This document shows positions 14,697-22,891 of a stretch of DNA of 28,931 nt, piece by piece. Both the position numbers and the translations under genes were made by a program. Source of the stretch: an uncultured Oscillibacter sp. (GTDB lineage: Bacteria; Bacillota; Clostridia; Oscillospirales; Oscillospiraceae); NCBI GenBank assembly GCA_900770295.1, contig CAAGJQ010000073.1:1-28931 (forward strand), written 5' to 3'. How positions within the stretch are numbered: position 1 is the first letter of the stretch; every line of letters starts with the position of its first letter. The notes under the pieces are model-generated. The model worked only from the letters and a program-made list of their open reading frames with translations. It did not search any database and was not told the DNA's origin.

Positions 14697-15329
14697 TTGA
14701 ATTTCAAAAAGCGCGGTGCCCCGGGAGGACAGCCCTCGCCGCTGCCGGGGCTCTTGTTTTTGGCGCTCTGTTTCGCGGGCGGCATCATTTTGGGACAGGT
14801 CCTGGCAGCCCGGGTGCCGGGTGAGACCGGGGCGGAGCTGGAGCGGTATCTGCGCGATTATGTACAGCTGAGCGGCGGGACGGCTGTGAGCCCCGGAACC
14901 GTGCTGTCCACGGCGGTCCTCTACCTCCGCTATCCGCTGCTGGCGTTTTTGCTGGGCTTTGCCTCCATCGGCGTGGTGCTGCTGCCGGTGACGGCCGCGG
15001 CGTTCGGTTTTTTTCTGTCCTTTTCCGTCTGCTGTTTTACGGCGACTTTTGGGGCGGACGGCGTGCTGTTGGCGATTGCTGTGTTCGGCCTGCGGTGCGC
15101 GGTGACGCTGCCTGTGTTTTTCCTGCTGGCGGTCCCGTCCCTGGGGACCTCCGCCGCTCTGGCAAGCCTGTCCTTCGGGAGAGGACGGCGCTGCGCGGCC
15201 GTGACCTACGGCCGTGTCTGGTGGCGCAGGCTGGCCGTGTGCGGCGCGGTGCTGCTGGCGGGCGTGTGTGTGGATCTGCTTTGTTCTCCATGGCTCCTGC
15301 GCTTCATGCTGGGGCGGATTTTGACCTGA
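14697..15329 (+). CDS. Stage II sporulation protein M-like membrane protein
   Basis: The product has 210 residues and starts at TTG 14697, preceded by AGGTGAGG. It has a first hydrophobic segment at about 16-40, an extracytoplasmic stretch (LERYLRDYVQLSGG), then four or five more hydrophobic segments to the C-terminus, which is the SpoIIM layout. SpoIIM works with SpoIID and SpoIIP in cell-wall remodelling during engulfment. In B. subtilis spoIIM lies near xerD (ripX), and here the xerD-like gene follows after 28 bases. This synteny strengthens the call. The protein sequence alone gives moderate support because SpoIIM diverges strongly. Confidence 0.7.
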   Translation: MNFKKRGAPGGQPSPLPGLLFLALCFAGGIILGQVLAARVPGETGAELERYLRDYVQLSGGTAVSPGTVLSTAVLYLRYPLLAFLLGFASIGVVLLPVTAAAFGFFLSFSVCCFTATFGADGVLLAIAVFGLRCAVTLPVFFLLAVPSLGTSAALASLSFGRGRRCAAVTYGRVWWRRLAVCGAVLLAGVCVDLLCSPWLLRFMLGRILT

Positions 15330-15357
15330 TACAAAAGAGAGAGGGGAGGGGATTTCC

Positions 15358-16242
15358 CTGGCTACGGACGATATTGCGCGCTACGGCGCCTACCTTGCGG
15401 AGGAGAAGCACGCCTCCCAGAACACCATCAGCTCCTATCTGCGGGATGTGACCCAGTTCTCCGAATACCTGGCAGGGCAGGGCCTGGGGCTGCGGGAAGC
15501 CACCACAGAGACCGTGCAGGACTACATGAACTGGATGATGGGCCGGGGAAAGTCCGCTGCCTCCGCCACCCGGTTTTTGGCCTCCATCAAGTCGTTCTAC
15601 AACTTTCTGATGGCCCAGGGAGACGTCCCGTCCAATCCCGCCAGGGGCGTCACGGCCGCCAAGGTGGAGCGGAAGTACCCGGAGATCTTGACCAACAAGG
15701 AAGTGGAGCTGTTTCTGGAGCAGCCCCAGTGCGTGGACGCCAAGGGCTACCGGGACCACGCCATGCTGGAGCTGCTGTACGCCACCGGCATCCGGGTCAG
15801 CGAGCTGATCTCCCTGAACCTCAGCGACCTGAATCTGGCCGCCGGCTTCATCCGGTGCGAGAGCAAGGGCAAGGAGCGCATCATCCCCCTGTACCACACC
15901 GCTGTCAAGGCCCTCCAGGACTACGTGAAGAACATCCGGCCCCAGCTGATCGCCGACAGCGACGAGGAGGCCCTGTTCGTCAACATGAACGGCGAGCGCA
16001 TGAGCCGCCAGGGGTTCTGGAAGATCATCAAGTACTATCAGGAGAAGGCGGGGATTGAGAAGGACATCACCCCCCACACCCTGCGCCACTCCTTTGCCGT
16101 CCATCTGCTGGAAAACGGCGCGGACCTGCGGTCCATCCAGGAGATGCTGGGCCACGCGGACATCTCGTCCACCCAGATTTACACCCATGTGGTGAAGCGG
16201 CAGCTGAAGGACGTGTATCAGAAAGCGCACCCGAGAGCTTGA
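15358..16242 (+). CDS. xerD: Tyrosine recombinase XerD-like, non-canonical CTG start
   Basis: XerC/D recombinases resolve chromosome dimers at dif. The catalytic set is complete, numbered from the CTG: R146 (ATGIRVSEL), K172 (KGKERI), H240 and R243 (PHTLRHSF), H266 (LGHADIS) and nucleophile Y275 (TQIYTHV). The N-terminal core-binding domain requires the residues YLAEEKHASQNTISSYLRD, which lie before the first GTG at 15448. No ATG, GTG or TTG is in frame between the stop at 15322-15324 and that GTG. CTG at 15358, six bases after AGGGG, is therefore the most likely start (294 residues, normal length); ATT at 15352 is an alternative. XerD is favoured over XerC by the neighbouring spoIIM-like gene, not by any single residue. 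Confidence 0.88.
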   Translation: MATDDIARYGAYLAEEKHASQNTISSYLRDVTQFSEYLAGQGLGLREATTETVQDYMNWMMGRGKSAASATRFLASIKSFYNFLMAQGDVPSNPARGVTAAKVERKYPEILTNKEVELFLEQPQCVDAKGYRDHAMLELLYATGIRVSELISLNLSDLNLAAGFIRCESKGKERIIPLYHTAVKALQDYVKNIRPQLIADSDEEALFVNMNGERMSRQGFWKIIKYYQEKAGIEKDITPHTLRHSFAVHLLENGADLRSIQEMLGHADISSTQIYTHVVKRQLKDVYQKAHPRA

Positions 16243-16246
16243 CTCC

Positions 16247-16355
16247 AAGGGGGACTGGCGTCCCCCTTAGACACTCCGGCGGGCATAGCCCGCCTCCGCT
16301 GAACCCCCTCGCCTTTGCACGGCAAAGGCGGCCCCGGCCGCGGTCGGCCGGGGGC
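16247..16355. repeat. Cluster of four tandem hairpins after xerD
   Basis: Four perfect or near-perfect hairpins follow each other: AAGGGGGAC/GTCCCCCTT (16247-16268), GGCGGGC/GCCCGCC (16278-16294), CGCCTTTGC/GCAAAGGCG (16310-16330) and GCCCCGGCC/GGCCGGGGC-like (16331-16355). None has a strong T tract. It resembles a repetitive intergenic element rather than a simple terminator, though the first hairpin may protect the xerD mRNA end. Confidence 0.5.
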
Positions 16356-16493
16356 AGTGGTGTCCCGTCCAGGTACACGCCCTGGCCGGGACTTTTTTTG
16401 CGCCGTGCTGATTTTTTGAGGAAATTTTCTTCTCCCGCAAACAAAATCCGCCTCTGCAAACTCTAATAGACGGAAAGAGAAAGGAGGGCGCCC

Positions 16494-16967
16494 ATGGACA
16501 AGGAGGAATTCGCCGCCCGGACGGAGGCGGTCCGGCAGCGGCTGTACCGGACCGCGTACCTGTACCTCGGCAGCGAGGCCGACGCCCTGGAGGCGGTGGA
16601 CGAGGCGGTGTATCAGGCCCTGCGGGCCCTGAAAAAACTCCGGGAGCCGGAGCACTTCGAGACCTGGCTGACCCGCATCCTGCTGAACGAGTGCCACAAA
16701 GAGCTGCGCCGCCGGAAGCGCGTGGCGGGGGAGGACGCCCTGCCGGACACCGCCGGGCCGGACGATTACGACGCCCTGCCGCTGAAAGAGGCCGTCCGCC
16801 GCCTGCCGGAGGAACTGCGGGCGGTGGTGATCCTGCGGTTCTTCACCGGGTACACCCAGGCGGAGACCGCCGCCGCGCTGGACATCCCGCAGGGCACCGT
16901 GGCCACCCGGCAGCGCCGGGCGCTGGCGCTGCTGCGATTGGAGCTGGGAGAGGAGGAGTGCCTATGA
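16494..16967 (+). CDS. ECF-type RNA polymerase sigma factor
   Basis: This 157-residue protein has sigma region 2 at about residues 10-65 (RLYRTAYLYLGSEADALEAVDEAVYQAL, then FETWLTRILLNECHKELRRRKR) and region 4 at 90-150 (LPEELRAVVILRFFTGYTQAETAAALDIPQGTVATRQRRAL). There is no region 1 or 3, as in ECF sigma factors. The ATG at 16494 follows AAAGGAGGGCGCCC. The stop codon overlaps the start of the anti-sigma gene by four bases (ATGA), so the pair is translationally coupled. The repeated GCAAAC upstream (16436-16441 and 16455-16460) might mark an autoregulated promoter, but the boxes are not convincing. Signal and target genes are unknown. Confidence 0.9.
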   Translation: MDKEEFAARTEAVRQRLYRTAYLYLGSEADALEAVDEAVYQALRALKKLREPEHFETWLTRILLNECHKELRRRKRVAGEDALPDTAGPDDYDALPLKEAVRRLPEELRAVVILRFFTGYTQAETAAALDIPQGTVATRQRRALALLRLELGEEECL

Positions 16968-18331
16968 GCCGGAACGAGGAATACGCGGCCCTGCTGGCGG
17001 AGCTGGAACAGACCCCGGCGGAGCTGGAGACCACCGTGGACAGAGCGCTGAGACGGCAGCGGGCCGCGGGGAAAAAGCGCAGGGCCTTCGGCATCTCCGC
17101 CGCGGGTCTGGCGGCCTGCTTCGGGGCGTTCGTTCTGCTGGTGAACCTGTCCATGCCCTTCGCCCGGGCCTGCGGGAACATCCCGGTGCTGCGGGAGCTG
17201 GCGAAGGCGGTCAGCTGGTCGCCGTCCCTGTCCGCCGCCGTGGAGAACGAGTACGTCCAGCCCATCGGGAAGAGCCAGACGGTGAACGGCATCACCGCCA
17301 CCATCGAGTACGTCATCGTGGACCAGAAGCAGCTGAATATCTTCTTCACCTTGAAGTCGGATGACTACGACAACCTGAACGCCGAGATGCCCCGCTACGA
17401 GCCGGAGCAGGTCTGCTCCACCATCGGCAGCAGCTGGAACCAGCCCCCGGGGACCCTGCTGAACTTCACCCTGGACTACGGCGAGGGCAACGTCCCCGAC
17501 GGCTTCACCATCACCTTCGGCGTCACCACCTGGGTGGAGCCGGACGGATCGGCGGCGCCCGAAGCGCCCACCACGTCCTACGAGGACGAGATGCTGGAGC
17601 CGGTGGAAGAGGAGGAGCCGGACTATCTGGCGGAGTTCACCTTTGAGCTGGCCTTCGACCCCCAGTTCACCGCCAGGGGCGAGACCGTCCCGGTGGACCG
17701 GACCTTTGACCTGGACGGCCAGTCCCTGACGGTGACGGAGGTGGAGGTCTATCCCACCCACGTGCGGGTGAACGTGGCCGACGACCCGGCCAACACCGCC
17801 TGGCTGAAAAGTCTGGAGTTCTATCTGGAAAACGAGGACGGGGAGCGGTTCGAGCCCATCTCCAACGGCGTCAGTGCCAGCGGCGGCCCGGACTCTCCGG
17901 CCAATGTCTCCTTCCGGCTGGAGAGCCCCTACTTCGCCCGCAGCCAGCACCTGACCCTCCACGTCACCGGGGCGGAGTGGCTGGACAAGGACATGGAGAC
18001 CGTCCGGGTGGACCTGGCCCGCCGGACGGCGGAGCGGCTGCCGGAGGGCGTCATCTTCCAGAGCGCCGAAAAGCGGGACGGCGGCTGGGTCCTGACCTTC
18101 CGGGTACAGCAGCGGCGGGAACATTTCACCCACCAGGTCTGGAACTCCACCTTCTACGACGAGGCGGGGAACCAGTACGAGTCCAACCGCCGGGGCACCA
18201 CCACCGACGGCAGCGGCTATTTCGAGGAGATGCTGCCCCTGCCGGGGTATCAGGCGGACGTGGTCTGGCTCCAGCCCACCTATTCCCGCACCACCGCCGG
18301 GATCACCCCCGTCACCATCCCCATCAAATAA
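16964..18331 (+). CDS. DUF4179-type transmembrane anti-sigma factor
   Basis: The product has 455 residues starting at ATG 16964, inside the stop codon of the sigma gene. Residues 1-40 are a short cytoplasmic part rich in charge that would hold the sigma factor. One transmembrane helix spans about 43-62 (GISAAGLAACFGAFVLLVN). The remaining 390 residues are outside: a DUF4179 domain starting at ACGNIPVLRELAKAVSW, an acidic linker (EDEMLEPVEEEEPDYL near 205-220) and a C-terminal Ig-like part of the DUF5643 kind. Sigma/DUF4179 pairs are common in Clostridia and are thought to respond to envelope conditions by releasing the sigma factor; the ligand is not known. A terminator closes the operon at 18336. 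Confidence 0.85.
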   Translation: MSRNEEYAALLAELEQTPAELETTVDRALRRQRAAGKKRRAFGISAAGLAACFGAFVLLVNLSMPFARACGNIPVLRELAKAVSWSPSLSAAVENEYVQPIGKSQTVNGITATIEYVIVDQKQLNIFFTLKSDDYDNLNAEMPRYEPEQVCSTIGSSWNQPPGTLLNFTLDYGEGNVPDGFTITFGVTTWVEPDGSAAPEAPTTSYEDEMLEPVEEEEPDYLAEFTFELAFDPQFTARGETVPVDRTFDLDGQSLTVTEVEVYPTHVRVNVADDPANTAWLKSLEFYLENEDGERFEPISNGVSASGGPDSPANVSFRLESPYFARSQHLTLHVTGAEWLDKDMETVRVDLARRTAERLPEGVIFQSAEKRDGGWVLTFRVQQRREHFTHQVWNSTFYDEAGNQYESNRRGTTTDGSGYFEEMLPLPGYQADVVWLQPTYSRTTAGITPVTIPIK

Positions 18332-18335
18332 ACGG

Positions 18336-18363
18336 AAGAGCGCCCGGCGGGGCGCTCTTTTTT
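18336..18363 (+). terminator. Intrinsic terminator after the sigma/anti-sigma operon
   Basis: AAGAGCGCCC (18336-18345) pairs with GGGCGCTCTT (18350-18359) across GGCG, ending in a run of six Ts. Confidence 0.9.
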
Positions 18364-18367
18364 CTGG

Positions 18368-18396
18368 TTGCGCATTGCCTGTAAATTTGCTATACT
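18368..18396 (+). promoter_or_regulatory. Sigma-A promoter for ruvCAB
   Basis: TTGCGC (18368-18373) and TATACT (18391-18396) are 17 bases apart, with TG at 18388-18389 giving an extended -10. Confidence 0.75.
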
Positions 18397-18427
18397 GATA
18401 CAGAATGTAAACTGGAAGGGGAGCGCC

Positions 18428-18937
18428 ATGCGCATCTTAGGCATCGACCCCGGCTTTGCCACCATCGGCTTCGGCCTGATCACGGCGGACCGGGGACAAG
18501 TCCATATGGTGACCTACGGGGCCATCACCACCCCGGCGGGCCTGCCCCTGTCCAAGCGGCTCTACCAGATCAGCACGGACATGGAGGACCTGATCGGCCA
18601 ATTGAAGCCCGACGTCATCTCCATTGAAGAGCTGTTCTTCAACACCAACATCACCACCGGCATCGCCGTGGCCCACGGCCGGGGCGTCATCCTCTGCGCC
18701 GCCGAGAAGTGCGGCATCCCCCTGTACGAGTACACGCCGTCCCAGGTGAAGCTGGCGGTGACGGGCTACGGCAAGGCGGAAAAGCGGCAGGTGATGGATA
18801 TGACCCGCCGGCTGCTGCACCTGAAGGCCGTCCCCCGGCCCGACGACGCGGCGGACGCGCTGGGCCTGGCCCTGTGCCATGCAAGGAGTTTTACTTCACG
18901 GCTGCCCCAGGTGACGGACGTGAAAGAGACCATATAA
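18428..18937 (+). CDS. ruvC: Crossover junction endodeoxyribonuclease RuvC
   Basis: RuvC cuts Holliday junctions formed during recombination. The product has 169 residues from ATG 18428, with GGAAGGGGAG upstream; the frame extends back to 18368 but that stretch is promoter DNA. The four acidic metal ligands are visible: D7 (GIDPGFATIGFG), E67 (ISIEELFF), D140 and D143 (RPDDAADALGLALCH). It is the first gene of ruvC-ruvA-ruvB with 12 bases to ruvA. The operon lies directly after the sigma/anti-sigma terminator and has its own promoter. I see no LexA-type box in the short upstream region. Confidence 0.96.
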   Translation: MRILGIDPGFATIGFGLITADRGQVHMVTYGAITTPAGLPLSKRLYQISTDMEDLIGQLKPDVISIEELFFNTNITTGIAVAHGRGVILCAAEKCGIPLYEYTPSQVKLAVTGYGKAEKRQVMDMTRRLLHLKAVPRPDDAADALGLALCHARSFTSRLPQVTDVKETI

Positions 18938-18949
18938 GGAGACGATCCC

Positions 18950-19558
18950 ATGTTTTACTATCTGGACGGCACCGTGGCGGAGATTTTGCCCTACCTCGCG
19001 GTCATCGACTGCGGCGGCGTGGGCTACGCCTGCAAGACCACCAACAACACCCTGGCCAGCCTGAAAAAGGGCCAGCGGGGGAAGCTGTACACCTACCTCA
19101 ACGTGGGGGAGGGCATCTTCGAGCTGTACGGCTTCGCCACGCAGAACGAGCTGAACAGCTTCAAAATGCTGCTGGGCGTCAGCGGCGTGGGGCCCAAGGC
19201 GGCGCTGGCGATCCTGTCCGCCACCACGCCGGAGTCCCTGGCTATGGCCATCGTGACGGAGGACGCCAAGACGCTGACGGCGGCGCCGGGCATCGGCAAG
19301 AAGATCGCCCAGCGCATCATTCTGGAGCTGAAGGATAAGATGGCCCGGGAGACCGCCGGGGGCGGGCTGGACTTCTCCGGCGGCAAGGGCGTCCCGGCGG
19401 CGCCGGTATTCACCAACAAGGCCACGGAGGCCGCCCAGGCCCTGGCCGTGCTGGGCTATTCCAGCCAGGAGGTCGGCATCGCCCTCAAGGGCGTGGACGT
19501 GGAGAACCTGCCTCTGGAGGAGATCATCCGCCAGAGCCTGAAAAAGATGGTGAAGTGA
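18950..19558 (+). CDS. ruvA: Holliday junction DNA helicase subunit RuvA
   Basis: RuvA binds Holliday junctions and loads the RuvB motors. The product has 202 residues from ATG 18950 after AAGGAGACGATCCC. The N-terminal OB-fold domain begins MFYYLDGTVAEI and contains GVGYACKTT. Two helix-hairpin-helix motifs follow: LLGVSGVGPKAALAIL (about 74-89) and LTAAPGIGKKIAQRIILELKDK (about 106-127). The last 45 residues form domain III, which touches RuvB (AAQALAVLGYSSQEVGIAL). Spacing to ruvB is 43 bases. Confidence 0.97.
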   Translation: MFYYLDGTVAEILPYLAVIDCGGVGYACKTTNNTLASLKKGQRGKLYTYLNVGEGIFELYGFATQNELNSFKMLLGVSGVGPKAALAILSATTPESLAMAIVTEDAKTLTAAPGIGKKIAQRIILELKDKMARETAGGGLDFSGGKGVPAAPVFTNKATEAAQALAVLGYSSQEVGIALKGVDVENLPLEEIIRQSLKKMVK

Positions 19559-19601
19559 GGACGCCTGTGCGCCCATACCGCCCAAAAAGGGAAGTGACAT
19601 T

Positions 19602-20663
19602 TTGAGCATCGACTTTGGAAATGATATCTACGAGGAGCCCATCGTGACCAAGACTTTCCTCCAGGAGGACGCCCAGGAGGGCTCCCTGCGTCCCAAGACC
19701 CTGCGGGAGTATATCGGCCAGGAGAAGGCGAAGGAGAACCTGGCCATCTTCATCGAGGCCGCCCGCAAGCGGGAGGAGGCCCTGGACCACGTGCTGCTCC
19801 ACGGCCCCCCGGGCCTGGGCAAGACCACGCTGGCGGGCATCATCGCCGCGGAGATGGGCGTCAACATCCGCATCACCTCCGGCCCGGCCATTGAGAAGCC
19901 CGGCGACCTGGCGGCGCTGCTGACGAACCTGAACGAGGGCGATATCCTGTTCGTGGATGAGATCCACCGCCTGAACCGCGCCGTGGAGGAAATTCTGTAT
20001 CCCGCCATGGAGGACTACGTGCTGGACATCATCGTGGGCAAGGGCCCCAGCGCCAACTCCATCCGGCTGGACCTGCCCAAGTTCACCCTGATCGGCGCCA
20101 CCACCCGGGCGGGCCAGCTGTCCGCGCCCCTGCGGGACCGCTTCGGCGTGACGCTGCGGCTGGAGCTGTACACCCCGGAGGAGCTGGCGAAGATCGTCAC
20201 CCGGAGCGCCGGCATCCTGAACGTGGACATCGTGCCCGAGGGCGCCTATGAGATCGCCCGCCGCAGCCGGGGCACGCCCCGCATCGCCAACCGGATGCTG
20301 CGCCGGGTCCGGGACTTCGCCCAGGTGAGGGCCGACGGCGTCATCACCAAGGACGTGGCGGACCAGGCCCTGTGCGCGCTGGAGATCGACTATCTGGGCC
20401 TGGACCCGGTGGACCGCCGGATGCTGGGGGCCATCATCGACAACTACAACGGCGGCCCCGTGGGTCTGGAGACCCTGGCCGCCACCATCGGCGAGGAGTC
20501 CGTCACGCTGGAGGACGTCTACGAGCCGTACCTCATGCAACTGGGCTTCCTGACCCGGACGCCGAGAGGCCGGTGCGTCACCCAGAAGGCGTACCAGCAC
20601 CTGCACAAACCCATCCCCGGCGGCGCCATGCCGGAGAGCCCCATGGAGCAGCTGACGCTGTGA
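19602..20663 (+). CDS. ruvB: Holliday junction branch-migration motor RuvB
   Basis: RuvB is the hexameric AAA+ ATPase driving branch migration. The product has 353 residues with a TTG start at 19602, preceded by AAAGGGAAGTGA. Walker A GPPGLGKTT is at residues 68-76, Walker B LFVDEIHRL near 114-122. The arginine-finger/sensor region GATTRAGQLSAPLRDRFG follows, with sensor 2 and the C-terminal winged helix (GGPVGLETLAATIGEE, FLTRTPRGR). The C-terminus overlaps the start of the following membrane-protein gene, so that gene is coupled to ruvB. Confidence 0.97.
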   Translation: MSIDFGNDIYEEPIVTKTFLQEDAQEGSLRPKTLREYIGQEKAKENLAIFIEAARKREEALDHVLLHGPPGLGKTTLAGIIAAEMGVNIRITSGPAIEKPGDLAALLTNLNEGDILFVDEIHRLNRAVEEILYPAMEDYVLDIIVGKGPSANSIRLDLPKFTLIGATTRAGQLSAPLRDRFGVTLRLELYTPEELAKIVTRSAGILNVDIVPEGAYEIARRSRGTPRIANRMLRRVRDFAQVRADGVITKDVADQALCALEIDYLGLDPVDRRMLGAIIDNYNGGPVGLETLAATIGEESVTLEDVYEPYLMQLGFLTRTPRGRCVTQKAYQHLHKPIPGGAMPESPMEQLTL

Positions 20664-21331
20664 CGGCCATGGAAAGGCGGCCCTATTGGCTGCGGCTGTT
20701 CCACGCCGCCTTCACCGGCCAGGTGCTGACGGCCCTGGGCGTGGTGTGCATGCTGCGGGCCAACATCGGCCTGGAGCCCTGGAGCGTCCTCCAGCAGGGC
20801 ATGAGCGACCGGCTGGGCATCACCTTCGGCACCGCCAACGTCCTCGTGGGCGTGGCGGTCATCCTGCTGGCGCTGGCGCTGGGGGAGCACATCGGCCTTG
20901 GGACGCTGTTCTGCGTGTTTTTGACCGGCGTCTTTATCGATTTGACCCAGTGGCTGGACTTCATCCCCACGCAAAGCCGCCTGCTGCCGGGTATTTTGCA
21001 GCTGGCGCTGGGACTGGAGCTGCTGGCCCTGGGCACCTGGGCCTACATGCGGGAGGCGCTGGGCAGCGGCTCCCGGGACGCGCTGATGGTGGCCCTGGCC
21101 AAGCGCACCGGAAAGTCGGCGGGTCTGTGCCGCTCCTGTGTGGAGGGTCTCGCCATCCTGACCGGCTGGCTGCTGGGCGGCCAGGTGGGAATCGGCACCG
21201 TCCTCTCCATGGCGGGCATCGGCCTGCTGATCGACTTGAATTTTCATCTGCTGCGTTTCGACCCCAAGGCCGTCCATCAGGAGACCCTGGCGGAGACCTG
21301 GGCACGCCTGCGGGCGGCGGGGAAGAACTAG
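20660..21331 (+). CDS. YczE/YyaS-type integral membrane protein
   Basis: The product is about 220 residues. Two starts are possible: GTG at 20660, overlapping the ruvB stop by four bases, or ATG at 20669. I give the GTG because stop-start overlap is typical of coupled genes, but either is possible. There are five or six hydrophobic segments, at about 10-30, 48-70, 76-96, 108-128, 160-180 and 183-200. The segments VLTALGVVCMLRANIGLEPWSVLQQGMS and FLTGVFIDLTQWLDF are typical of the YczE/COG2364 group. Its function is unknown; in B. subtilis YczE sits beside surfactin-related genes. No direct link to RuvB is known. Confidence 0.78.
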   Translation: MTAMERRPYWLRLFHAAFTGQVLTALGVVCMLRANIGLEPWSVLQQGMSDRLGITFGTANVLVGVAVILLALALGEHIGLGTLFCVFLTGVFIDLTQWLDFIPTQSRLLPGILQLALGLELLALGTWAYMREALGSGSRDALMVALAKRTGKSAGLCRSCVEGLAILTGWLLGGQVGIGTVLSMAGIGLLIDLNFHLLRFDPKAVHQETLAETWARLRAAGKN

Positions 21332-21381
21332 CGGCAGCACTTTGAAAGTATATATTGAAACATAGAAGGGAATTTTGACTT

Positions 21382-22734
21382 ATGGGCAAACTGTTTGGAA
21401 CTGACGGCATCCGCGGTGTCGTGGGCGAGAATCTGACGGCGGACATGGCCTTCCGGGTCGGTCAGGCCGTGGGCACTGTTCTGATGGAGGAGAAGGGGAG
21501 CCGTCCCACCGTGGTCATCGGCAAGGATACCCGCATCTCCTCCGACATGCTGGAATCCGCCCTGATGGCGGGCATCTGCTCCGTGGGCGGCGACGTGAAG
21601 CCGGTGGGCACCATCCCCACTCCGGCGGTGGCGTATCTGGCCCGGCAGGAGAACGCCGACGCCGGCATCGTCATCTCCGCCAGCCACAACCCCTACGAGC
21701 ACAACGGCATCAAGGTATTCAGCGGCCAGGGCTACAAGCTCAGCGACGACGTGGAGGCCCGCATTGAGGAGAAGATCCTCTCCGACGCGCCCATGAAGCT
21801 CCGCACCCGTGGCGAGATCGGCCGCCGGTATCACGGCATGCGCCAGCTGAAGCGGGACTATATCGATTTTGTGGCCTCCACCGTCGAGAGCGACCTGGCG
21901 GGGCTCCACATCCTGGTGGACTGCGCCAACGGCGCCGCCAGCGCCACCGCGCCGGAGCTGTTCGGCCGGTTCAAGGCCCACACCGACTTCATCCACAAGG
22001 ACCCCGACGGCGTGAACATCAACAACCGCTGCGGCTCCACCCATCTGGAGGACTTGGCCGCCTCCGTGGTGAAGGGCGGCTATGACATCGGCGTGGCCTT
22101 CGACGGCGACGCGGACCGCTGCCTGCTGGTGGACGAGAAGGGCAATACCATCGACGGCGACAAGGTCATGGCGGTGTGCGCCATGGACATGAAGCGCCGG
22201 GGCCAGCTGAACGGCAACACCATCGTGGCCACGGTCATGAGCAATCTGGGCCTCCACGAGTTCTGCCGCAACAACGGCATCGACCTGGTCTGCACCGCCG
22301 TGGGCGACCGGAACGTGCTGGAGGAGATGCTCCGCAACGACTTCCGCATCGGCGGCGAGCAGTCCGGCCACACCATCTTCACCGCCCTGGAGACCACCGG
22401 CGACGGCGAGGTGACGGCCCTCCAGTTTTTGCAGGTCCTGGCCCGGTCCGGGAAGAAGGCCAGCGAGCTGGCCTCCGTCTGCGCGTCCTATCCCCAGGTC
22501 CTCATCAACGTGGAGGTCCCCCACAGCGGCGGCGTGAAGGAGCGGGTCATGGCCTCCGAAGAGCTGGCGGCCGCCGTGAAGCGGGAGGAGGACGCCCTGG
22601 CGGGCGCCGGCCGGGTGCTGGTCCGGGCCTCCGGCACCGAGGCGCTGATCCGGGTCATGGTGGAGGCCAGGACCGAGGAGATCGCCGGGGAAGTGGCGAA
22701 CCGTCTGGTGGATTTCATCAAGAGCATCGCCTAA
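21382..22734 (+). CDS. glmM: Phosphoglucosamine mutase
   Basis: GlmM interconverts glucosamine-6-phosphate and glucosamine-1-phosphate on the way to UDP-N-acetylglucosamine for peptidoglycan. The product has 450 residues, the usual length, from ATG 21382 (GAAGGGAA upstream). The phosphorylated serine is S101 in VISASHNPYEHNGIK. The magnesium loop is AFDGDADRCL (near 234-243), the sugar-binding loop GGEQSGH (near 327-333), and the phosphate-binding loop RASGTEALIRVMVE near the C-terminus. The N-terminal MGKLFGTDGIRG is diagnostic for GlmM over other phosphohexomutases. No clear terminator follows. Confidence 0.97.
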   Translation: MGKLFGTDGIRGVVGENLTADMAFRVGQAVGTVLMEEKGSRPTVVIGKDTRISSDMLESALMAGICSVGGDVKPVGTIPTPAVAYLARQENADAGIVISASHNPYEHNGIKVFSGQGYKLSDDVEARIEEKILSDAPMKLRTRGEIGRRYHGMRQLKRDYIDFVASTVESDLAGLHILVDCANGAASATAPELFGRFKAHTDFIHKDPDGVNINNRCGSTHLEDLAASVVKGGYDIGVAFDGDADRCLLVDEKGNTIDGDKVMAVCAMDMKRRGQLNGNTIVATVMSNLGLHEFCRNNGIDLVCTAVGDRNVLEEMLRNDFRIGGEQSGHTIFTALETTGDGEVTALQFLQVLARSGKKASELASVCASYPQVLINVEVPHSGGVKERVMASEELAAAVKREEDALAGAGRVLVRASGTEALIRVMVEARTEEIAGEVANRLVDFIKSIA

Positions 22735-22856
22735 TACATTTGTCATTTGCCGGGGCTTCCAGTGAATTTCCAGTCTCCGTGAGGGAGCGGAAAAGGTAGG
22801 ACCTCGCAAATTGCCTAAAATTTTCAGAAAAATCCACCGTAATTTTGAACATTTGC

Positions 22857-22886
22857 TTGACATTTCGATGGTTGGACGGGTATAAT
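22857..22886 (+). promoter_or_regulatory. Consensus sigma-A promoter for the sigH-type gene
   Basis: TTGACA (22857-22862) and TATAAT (22881-22886) are both perfect, with an 18-base spacer. The expected transcription start (22892-22894) falls on the ATG at 22892. Confidence 0.85.
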
Positions 22887-22891
22887 AACAT

